NCBI RefSeq assembly: GCF_964340395.1 | Contig: NC_135566.1 | Coordinates: 9,497,501 to 9,520,000, forward strand | Origin: Glandiceps talaboti | Taxonomy: Eukaryota; Hemichordata; Enteropneusta; Spengelidae | Reading direction: 5' to 3' | Length of the DNA stretch: 22,500 nucleotides | In this document: one piece after another, positions 9,633-22,500 of the stretch | Layout: each line of letters starts with the position of its first letter | Position numbering within the stretch: the stretch's first letter is position 1 | Position numbers and translations under genes: made by a program | The notes under the pieces: model-generated | What the model was told of the DNA's origin: nothing | The model's input: the letters and a program-made list of their open reading frames with translations, nothing else | The model's database searches: none

Positions 9633-10560
9633 TAGACATCAAGGGTAAACTGACTTGTGTAACTTGAATGAATACTTTAGATCATGTTCCCAACTTCTAC
9701 ATCATTCATTCGCGTCCTTCACACGGTAGCATTAAACTAGAATGACGTACATGCTTGTCAAAGGACTTATTCATCACGCCAAACTGTAAAATACGCATAA
9801 TACAGCTGTCAGCATTAGGTGTTGCGGGGTTTTCTTTCATAAGCCGCAGTTGAAGCTAGTTAGGATAATCACTTTCAATATATAATACGGCAATCATATA
9901 ATATTTCACTATAGAAAATTATATCCTTGAAAAACATGTGTATACATCTTAGACTTAGATAATCAGAATGGAAGCCGTGTTCCACCAGACTGTATCGGAA
10001 AGACAAGGGTGAGATTGTATAGGATAATTGCGGCAATGTACTATCATCACAGAGGAATTGGTCTCTTCTGTACATTTTTAGATGAAAATGAAATATTAAC
10101 AATAGAAATAAGCCCAATCACAAATGATTTTAACAATAAAGTATAATTTCCATGCTAATTATTATCCCAATTCAGTTTCCTTTATTGCAACTTGAAGTTG
10201 AGTTCGTTACTGACTGGGAAGTACCATTCATTCCCTCCTTCCTCAATATCCGATCATCAAAGTATACATTCAGGGTAAAATGATTATGTACAGTGAATGA
10301 ATACTTAGAACATGTTCCCATATTCTACATCATTCATTCATGTCCTTCACACGGTAGCTTTAAACCAGAATAACATACAAGCTTGTCAAAGTAATCAGTT
10401 ATGACCTCAAACTGTAAAATGTGGATATACATACAGTCATGTAACATTTCACTATAGAAAATGACATCCTTGAAAATTATAGGCTTACGCTATCAAAATT
10501 GAGTTCGTGTTCTATTAGACCGTATCATTTAATATCGGAAGACACGTGAAAACCAGATTG
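9633..10560. repeat. imperfect tandem duplication, about 0.54-0.63 kb period
   Basis: Copy 1 (about 9633-10020) and copy 2 (about 10262-10560) share ordered blocks: CATGTTCCC (9683, 10311), CATCATTCATTC, CTTCACACGGTAGC, AAACTGTAAAAT, TTTCACTATAGAAAAT, CATCCTTGAAAA and TATCGGAA (9992, 10533). The offset falls from 628 to 541 bp, so indels separate the copies. Divergence is moderate and neither copy has a credible reading frame. Confidence 0.8.
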
Positions 10561-13500
10561 AAACAGAAAATGCTCCCATAGGCATCGTGGAATATTTTGA
10601 GGAAACATTCAAACAATATTATATGAATATTACTAACTAGGTGACGTGTATTCATGAATATATCTAACAACTTGCTACCCAATATGAAAGACATAAACAT
10701 TATTTTTCAAACAATCCAAATGTAAAGACCGCGGAAAAATAAACTTTTCCGGACCAAGCAAGTTTTTTGATCACCCACCCTGTAGTATCACCTAGGTGAA
10801 ACAGTTATAGAGTTGTAAACATCAAACTAAGAATCAGAATTACTAAATTTACATTTTTACCCTAATCTGAAGGATTCTACAATTAGTGAAGATCCAAGTG
10901 ATTAAATTACACCGTTGCACTTCAGAGTTAACTGATAAAATATAACCTTTTTCTCTTGGATTATTGTTCATAGATCACACTTTCGATGGCGTCATTTATA
11001 AAACAAAGCTAATTAAGAAAAAAAAATAAAGAATAAACTACTTTTCATTTATCTCAAATTTAACTCAGTCACATTATCTTGTCATCATCTAGACAATAAA
11101 CAACCATCTACTATAATAAGAATTGAACTTAAAAGTATTATTAAGAAAATCAATAATCTATTAGATAATGTTTCCCTCACTCTTGTCAGTAGGACAATCT
11201 AGCTAATTAAGTAATCTATCTAATGTGCAAAATATATATAAACGAAGCAAAATTTACTCAAATTTGCTAGTTTAGAGAAATAAGCAAGAATTCCGAAAGG
11301 TGATGTTGTGTATAAGAGCAAATGTATTAATCTTATCGCATTTGATCTTGATATAAACTTTTATGGTAATTGTTTTCAAAAAAAAACATTTCTTGAATAT
11401 CACAGCCAGTGCATAGTATTCAAGTGGGTCTAATTGCTCTCAGTGCGTGTCTAAAGGTGTTACATATACGATGATATAGTTTTGCATCGATGTAAACTTG
11501 AAAGAACGGTGTATATATTTTGAAAAATGTTGACCTCAGTACAATAGTTACAACCCAATACGAAACTATTTTTTTATTAAAGCCGTACAAATCGGAACAT
11601 AATATATGTCCACATTAGTAAATTATATTGTTTCCAAAACCAAGTAATCTATATTTGCTATATAATCCACTATAAGATAAAGCTCAGAAATCGATATAGA
11701 AACCAAATAAAAACCAAATTAAGATCCAATACAAGCATCGTCAGCGAGTTAGTTAGATACGACCTTTCTCCTTGAGCATAGGATTTGAACTTGACCCCGC
11801 CCTTCAAGGTTAAATGGCAAAGAAGCTATTTTAGTATATCGTAGCACTTTAAAGTGTTTAATTTTTGGAGTGTGTAGTCACCTTGCAAAATATATAACAA
11901 TAATACAAAGGAAACAACATACAAAGATTGATTTTCAAGCTAATAAGGGAAATCAGAAATTACTAAGTTAACGAAAGTGAGCTGAAAACGTTGAAAGTAA
12001 AAAACAGTATGCTTTGTAGTTATCTGTATATATTGTGTAAAATCTTCAAGTTTTGTAGACATTTTGTTACTTTAATCTAATTAGCTACATAGAAAATTAA
12101 ATTGAAAGTGTACACGTTTTGCTTATTTAATTGTTGGTAGATATTTTAATCCAAAATCCCCCGGTATTTGCGTGCGTAGTGATTGCATTTGTACTATATA
12201 AACTTGTACTTGTAATCCCTGTGGATTCATTGCTTATATTATAAATGTTGGTCCAGAAAAGATAGTGTGAAAGTCAGAAAACTAAAGCTCTCTAGGTTTT
12301 CTATTTTTCTTGGAGGAGCCTATGCTTATAGACTAATACGTTATGTCTGTATAAGTCATTGCATTATAATTAGTCTACGACCAATTGAAATCCATTGAAA
12401 ATATAAATAGTCAACTTGTCGAACTAAATTTCATTTGGTTTTAATTATAAATCTGCTACCATCATGGAAAGTGAAATTGAATTAAGTTAATGTCACCAAC
12501 TGTATTTAACATAACTATGTTATAAGATTATGAAATCTTGCATGGAGGAATTAAACATTTTTTGACAGTCAATTCCCATAACTAATGAAGGCTTTCATAT
12601 CGATAATGTGTATCTAGTTTTCCACTGTATTAATCTAGCAAGTCTATGATCTAAGTAAAGCAGTGCAAAATACTAATACATATCACTGGAAGTACGTATA
12701 TCTATAATAGGAACGCCACTTCAAGAAATAGATGTAAATACATTCAAACATTCGGTTCTGGAGAGTCATTTCATGATGATTATTTCATCATCACATAACG
12801 TTTGCGCGATTACCTTGAAAGAAACACTCAATTGAAACTCGTTTTTATCTCTATTGGTCTCACAATATTTCATGGTTGCGTCGTTGAATGTAACTACATA
12901 CATATGTATTAGATAAACAATGAATATTCATAACTATTTATCAAAAGATAATAATGAGTATTGACTATTCAGTGTGTATCTAATTCTTATGTATATCTGC
13001 TAAGTTCCATGACACAATGAACAATAAAGGTGAAGCAGAGTTTCAGTTTGGTATTTCTTGGCAATCAAGCTAAATTTACGTGATGTGAAGTCATGACATG
13101 ACTCTCCCAAAACCAAAGTTTATGAAAATACCGTCATTGACATGGCAATCCCCTTCAATAGATAAATGATTATGGTTTACATCCAGCGTATATGCATTTC
13201 ACTGAGGTTAATTAAAACCCGTACCTGAAACTTTGAATTAAGCGATGCTGGTATATGTATAATGTTATAAACAACTGCATATCGCCAAACAGGTTTCATT
13301 AAAATTCAAATCACTCTAATAGTTCTTTCTACTGTAAACACAAACGGCATAGATTACAACATCAAGCAACATATCTCTAGGCAAAGTTATCAGAGTCAAT
13401 TTCGGAAGAATGATCGTATCTATGCTTTTCTAAGGTTGGAGAATTAGAGAGATTTTTTTTAAAAAAACGTTGATTTTCATGGAAATTAGCCGCGGGGCAC

Positions 13501-13612
13501 GTTCAACCTTTGAAAGTTAGCATGGGGAAGTAATAGCAGAGAAGCCACGATTGTTTTTACATGTAGTTCAATTTGACACATTTAAACTCCGAGCTAACAA
13601 TAACAGAGACAC
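10561..13612. other. 3 kb AT-rich intergenic sequence, featureless
   Basis: No open frame worth reporting, no microsatellite longer than a few units and no obvious inverted or tandem repeat. I searched both strands for opsin, thioredoxin and retroelement motifs and saw none. It is probably intergenic spacer. Confidence 0.6.
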
Positions 13613-13686
13613 CATACATACATACATACATACATACATACATACATACATACATACATACATACATACATACATACATACATACA
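13613..13686. repeat. (CATA)n microsatellite
   Basis: About 18 essentially perfect CATA units, the second such array in the window (compare 8389). Confidence 0.95.
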
Positions 13687-14130
13687 CAGCAGAACCCTTT
13701 ACCTAATCAAATTGGAAACTAATAAGATTTATTTCATTCTGTGATCATGCTAATGGTGATGGTGCCCCATCGGTGAAAAGCACACTAACTTCTTTACTAT
13801 ATTGTATCGAAAATGGCACATGGTGGTATACACGGCGATAGCTATTATAGGACATACATCTCATGGTGACGCACATCCGATGTTTCTGTTTGAGATCACA
13901 TCATGGTTTTTTTCAAAAAAAGGTCACTCAAAACAGGGTTATTTGTCATTCAACTCTTTACAAAATTGTGGGTCGTGACGTACGTTTCTTCCATACCCGC
14001 TATATAATCACTTAATCGTACATAAAGGTAAATGGGGTTTTCATACGACAACGCGCACGGATTTTGATGCAGAGTTTCATTTTTACCCCTCCCGTAAGGG
14101 TACGGGAGGTATTAAAAGGGGAATGTCTGA

Positions 14131-14145
14131 CTGTGTGTGTGTGTG

Positions 14146-14192
<47 letters not shown>

Positions 14193-14193
14193 G
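14131..14193. repeat. (TG)n(TCTG)n microsatellite inside element copy 1
   Basis: About nine TG units pass into ten or more TCTG units. It sits at the same place in the element as the array at 14991 in copy 2 and, inverted, the CA array at 16252. Confidence 0.95.
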
Positions 14194-14314
14194 TCATCAT
14201 TTTCTAAAATTCGACTGGCTCAATTGTAATGAAATTTGGGATATATAATCTTTAGGGTAATAGCTAGACCTGATTAGGTTTTGAGCCAGATCTGTTAATG
14301 TTTAATTAGAAAAA

Positions 14315-14910
14315 TTTGCATATTAATGAAATCAACTAATTACGCAATATCTTAAGACTGCATACTTCAATTTCAATATAATTTAGTATATTCATTAAAC
14401 ATAACAACATACATTTGTCCTTTAAAATTCATTGATGTATCTTACAGCGTTAATGAATAATTTGCATAATTAATTATTTTTGGTAATTAGGCTATATCTG
14501 AAGAATACATACTTCAAATTCAACATAATTTAGTACATACGTTAACCATAAGAAAACACATATGTCCTATCAAGTTTGTTGATGCACCGTACAGTGTTAA
14601 TCAATAATTTGCATAATTAATGATTTTCGGTAATTAGGCTATATATTAAGAATACATACTTCAATTCCAATATAATTCAGTACATACATTAACCATAACA
14701 AATTATGTATGTCCTATAAAGTTAGTTGATGTACCTTACAGTTTAATGAATAATTTGCATAATTAATGATTTTCGGTAATTAGGCTATATCTTAAGACTG
14801 CATATAAGCAGTATCATAAACTCTTAAATACATTAACCTAAGAAAGCACGCTTGTCCAAAAAACAAAGCCTGTTACCATAGTTTTTTTAAGTTTAATAAG
14901 TTATTTGCAT
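14315..14910 (+). repeat. core tandem repeat, 4 units of about 147 bp
   Basis: The anchor TTTGCAT(A)AT occurs at 14315, 14461, 14608, 14754 and 14904, so the spacings are 146, 147, 146 and 150. Each unit also carries GGTAATTAGGCTATAT (changed in the first), a CATACTTCAA-TTC-ATATAATT block, a TACAT-TTAACCATAA block and GTCCTNNNAA. The units differ from each other by roughly 10-20 percent, so this is not a recent array expansion. Confidence 0.85.
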
Positions 14911-14955
14911 AATTAGTGATTCCCTTACGGGAGGCATTCAGTTTAAATCTGGTTT

Positions 14956-15330
14956 CTTCCGTAAGGAAGAGATATAGTTATGGGTGGAAGTCTGTGTGTC
15001 TGTGTGTCTGTCTGTCTGTCTGTCTGTGTCATCGTTGTCTCCATAACGGCTTGCTCAATTCAAATGAAATTTTGAAGACGTATTCCGTAGGGTAATGGCA
15101 AGACTTGATTAGGTTTTGGTAAAAATCTCGTGAATATCAATGAGCAATTTACGTAATTAATGATTTTCGGTAATTAGACTATATCTCAGGAATGCACACT
15201 TCAAATTCAATATAATTTGATACATGCATTTGCGATACCAAAGCGCACTTCTCCTGAAAATATTATTGATGTAGCTTTTAGTTTTAATAAATTATTGGCA
15301 TATTTTTGTAGGCTACTAAAAAGGAAAAAA
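14956..15330 (+). mobile_element. same family, copy 2 (5' part with one core unit)
   Basis: It starts with the hairpin CTTCC-GTAA-GGAAG (14956-14969) immediately after copy 1 ends. A TGTC/TCTG array (14991-15030), a head shared with copy 1 (CTCAATT-AAATGAAATTT, GTAGGGTAATGGCAAGACTTGATTAGGTTTT) and one core unit (about 15130-15300) follow. Its own 3' end is not found in the same orientation. Confidence 0.65.
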
Positions 15331-15435
15331 TAGTTTCTCGTCAGGAAATGTTGTCTAAAGTGGTACGACTATGCGCTTATTTTTTTTTACATTCTCAACA
15401 AATGTCACAGTACATGTTGTGGTTGGCCTTAGTTT

Positions 15436-15477
15436 ACATCTGGTTATTAAAGTAGATTAACCGTTATCTAACCAGAT
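15436..15477. repeat. inverted repeat ATCTGGTTA / TAACCAGAT
   Basis: 9-bp arms at 15438-15446 and 15469-15477 with a 22-base loop. The right arm is the tail end of the minus-oriented element copy 3, so the left arm may be the remnant of the end of copy 2 and mark the junction of two elements. Confidence 0.55.
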
Positions 15478-16268
15478 TTAAACTGAATTCCTTCCGTAAG
15501 GGCAAAGTTGTGAGATTGCTGTTCCTACAGACAATTGTTGGATTACAACAGCACATAAGTTATTTTTTCTCATTGATTGCTATTTGCCCATTGCTGTTAG
15601 TGATCTCCTGGCCAACCACAACATGCAATGTGAAGCTTTATAAAACGTTGTAGCACAGCACTCACCGTAAAAAGAGTTTTAAAAACCAAAAAAAGAGAGA
15701 ATTGTTTCTGGTCAGCGCCCTTCACTTAAATCCCCCCCCCCCTTCCCGCATTAATTTTTTTCCATGTTTGTCTAGCCAATTCAGTCTGCAGATGAAAGGG
15801 AAAACACAAAAGTAACTCTCCCTTCATTAATTGCCACCAGTGAAGGCAACTGTAGAACTAATCATGAACAAGCTTATGACATCTGCCCCCACATACACAC
15901 TTGCTGTAAAGTACTAAATAAAAAGAAGAGTAACTGCAATGATAAGTAGATTGATTAACATTTGCTGAGAATATAAAAAAAATCGCATCGTCACACCACT
16001 TATTTTTTCCCTTTTTAGTGGCCTACCAAAATATGCCAATAACGTACTGAAACTAAAAGGTACATCAATAATATTTTCAGCACAGGTGCGTTTTAGTATC
16101 GCAAATATATGTATCTAATTATAATGAATTTGAAGCGTGTATTATTGAGATATAGACTAATTACCAAAAACCATTAATTACGTAAGTTGCTCAGTAGTAT
16201 TCATGTGATGTTTACCGAAACCTAATCAGTTCTTGTCGCTACCCTATGGATACACACACACACACACA

Positions 16269-16329
<61 letters not shown>

Positions 16330-16330
16330 T
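15468..16330 (-). mobile_element. same family, copy 3 (minus orientation)
   Basis: Read on the minus strand: the 3' tail (AACCAGATTTAAACTGAATTCC on +, 15470-15491) and end hairpin CCTTCCGTAAGGG (15490-15502) lie at the left. A core unit and head are at 16005-16250 (reverse complement of 15085-15325) and the dinucleotide array is at 16252-16327. It therefore faces copy 2. The interior (about 15505-16000) lacks typical core units and has an 11-base C run at 15732-15742. I see no reading frame. Confidence 0.6.
16252..16327. repeat. (CA)n(CGCA)n(CA)n microsatellite
   Basis: A CA array with a central block of about five CGCA units. It occupies the position expected for the TG/TCTG array of the minus-oriented element copy 3. 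Confidence 0.95.
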
Positions 16331-16776
16331 TCACCTATAATATATAACCTACAGAAGGTAGAAAATGAAGGAATCGTGGTCGGACTTGGATATCTAAGGA
16401 CCTATAATAATCACACATCTGGTCGAAACTATCAATATATGTAAATGCTCCTAGGAGCTCAGGGATGAAATACGCAAGATGCTCCTTATCATTCAGACAG
16501 TGGCGGGCAAGACGGCACGTTGCGTAAGTTGCTGACCTCTATGTTATGTATGGTTGCCATGGCAATTTGATGGCTTGAGTAGAACTTTCAGCCAAGGATG
16601 GAATATTTGGTTACCATGGCAATGTGATGATTTGAGTAGAATTATCAATCGTGACAAGCTTTATATCCAGTGCATATTTTAAGAGCAATCAGTAGGCCAC
16701 ATACCACATATGCGTTTACATCGATAAACTGCTGCTCGTTCATCCTACGCGATCCTTCCTAGTTCGCAGGTTGACT
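16328..16776 (+). promoter_or_regulatory. opsin upstream region with two RFX X-box-like motifs
   Basis: GTTGCCATGGCAAT (16553-16566) and GTTACCATGGCAAT (16610-16623) each match the palindromic X-box GTTRCCATGGCAAC bound by RFX factors at 13 of 14 positions. They sit in a 57-bp tandem duplication (about 16551-16592 and 16608-16649) that ends about 130 bp before the opsin ATG. RFX factors control ciliary genes in animals. No clear TATA box was found. The transcription start is unknown. Confidence 0.5.
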
Positions 16777-21946
<5,170 letters not shown>

Positions 21947-21950
21947 GTAC

Positions 21951-22022
21951 TTAATATTATAATAATATTAATAATAATAATAATAATAATAATAACAATA
22001 ATAATAATAATAATAATATATA
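21951..22022. repeat. (AAT)n trinucleotide microsatellite
   Basis: An imperfect AAT/ATA array with a single AAC interruption, starting immediately after the opsin exon 4 donor region. The poly-Ile frame that runs through it is not coding. Confidence 0.95.
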
Positions 22023-22500
22023 ATTGTATCTACTGTCAGTGTATGCTAATTATATGTTAAATATATGTTAATTTTGCGTAGATTTCTGTTTTCTGTATTT
22101 GTTTAACAAGAATATGTTCTTTGTATTTATGGACAGGTGAGGTTAGAGGGTTTCAACCAAACAAATCAAGCCATGCAAATTACTTATAATATATGCATGC
22201 GAGCCACAAATACAGCTCAAGCTATGTAAATTACTTCATTAATATACATATGAACCACGGCCCCTACAAGTAATATTTGTAAACAAAGGGGCAGAGAATA
22301 TACCATCTCCCGTTTTGGGTTCAAAATATAAAGTTTGGTGTTGTAGCAGAGTGATTTGATTTAGCTCTACCCCATGCTGTTGTGGAGTAATCAATATATT
22401 TGCATGTATCGAAAATTCAGCTACCGTATACCCTTACGTGAGGTTGTTTTTCGAAGCTGACAGTATAACTCGGAACACATAGATTATGCAACGTGTCAGA
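22023..22500 (+). other. start of opsin intron 4, no exon recognised
   Basis: A short diverged tandem duplication of about 50 bp is seen (AAGCCATGCAAATTACTT near 22170 and AAGCTATGTAAATTACTT near 22220, each followed by an ATATRCAT and GARCCAC block). No convincing TM5 exon is present before the window ends. Confidence 0.5.

Larger units (their letters stand above)
14088..14953 (+). mobile_element. hairpin-ended, minisatellite-cored non-autonomous element (copy 1, complete)
   Basis: Left end: CCTCCCGTA-AGGG-TACGGGAGG forms a 9-bp-stem hairpin (14088-14109). The first 13 bases recur inverted as CCCTTACGGGAGG at 14922-14934. Inside come a TG/TCTG microsatellite (14131-14193), a unique head (14194-14310), tandem core repeats of about 147 bp (14315-14910), the 3' hairpin and a tail ending CATTCAGTTTAAATCTGGT. 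There is no open reading frame, so it must be moved by proteins from elsewhere. The architecture (subterminal inverted repeats, ACAG/TCTG tetranucleotide array, core repeats of about 150 bp, CTRR-like CTGG|T end) resembles the pearl/DINE-1/HINE group linked to Helentrons. The class is inferred from architecture, not from sequence comparison. Confidence 0.7.

Noticed and set aside
14012-14200. Minus-strand frame with TDRQ repeats
   Set aside because: It is the TCTG microsatellite and hairpin end of the mobile element read backwards, not a protein.
14315-14910. CRISPR-like array
   Set aside because: The repeats are long (about 147 bp), diverged and contiguous, with no short identical repeats separated by unique spacers. 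The context is eukaryotic.
22139-22230. Candidate opsin exon 5 after TTTATGGACAG, reading VRLEGFNQTNQ
   Set aside because: It resembles the VLEGF of opsin outer loop 2 if the GT donor at 21947 is used. It has one residue too many after Arg176, no Cys at the expected place, lies in a short tandem duplication and meets a stop without a good donor. It is probably coincidental.

Overview
The window is AT-rich metazoan nuclear DNA. It has spliced genes with GT-AG introns of about 0.4-3.1 kb, many di-, tri- and tetranucleotide microsatellites, a non-LTR retrotransposon fragment and several copies of a tandem-repeat-cored mobile element. A multi-exon opsin and a DsbA-like thioredoxin-fold protein suggest a marine invertebrate (deuterostome or lophotrochozoan). 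The sequence alone does not fix the species. No bacterial operons, CRISPR arrays or tRNA/rRNA genes were seen.

Layout. (1) Positions 1-7278, + strand: the last five exons of a DsbA-family thioredoxin-fold gene, with the 5' end outside the window. Splice phases agree at every junction, giving 233 contiguous residues that end in a Cys-containing tail and a short hydrophobic segment. A poly(A) signal candidate lies near 8208. (2) 8220-16776: a long intergenic region with no recognised gene. It holds an imperfect tandem duplication (about 9633-10560) and CATA repeats. It also holds a cluster of related mobile elements (14088-16330), recognisable by CCTCCCGTAAGGG-type hairpin ends, TCTG/TG microsatellites and core repeats of about 147 bp. 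A lone 3' end of the same family sits at 9165-9212 and further cores at about 18600-18990. (3) 16777 to beyond the window end, + strand: the first four exons of an opsin (N-terminus to the end of transmembrane helix 4). It aligns without gaps to the vertebrate rhodopsin numbering, always one residue behind. Two near-perfect RFX X-box motifs lie 155-225 bp upstream of its ATG. Its second intron carries a LINE insertion with an internal inversion and a 13-bp target-site duplication.

The two genes share a strand but nothing shows a functional link. The most notable observations are the reconstructable twin-primed LINE insertion, the family of hairpin-ended minisatellite-cored elements (including a head-to-head pair), the paired X-boxes before the opsin, the opsin's Tyr at the rhodopsin-113 position with a TRY triad, and an ambiguous (possibly GC) splice donor after opsin exon 4.
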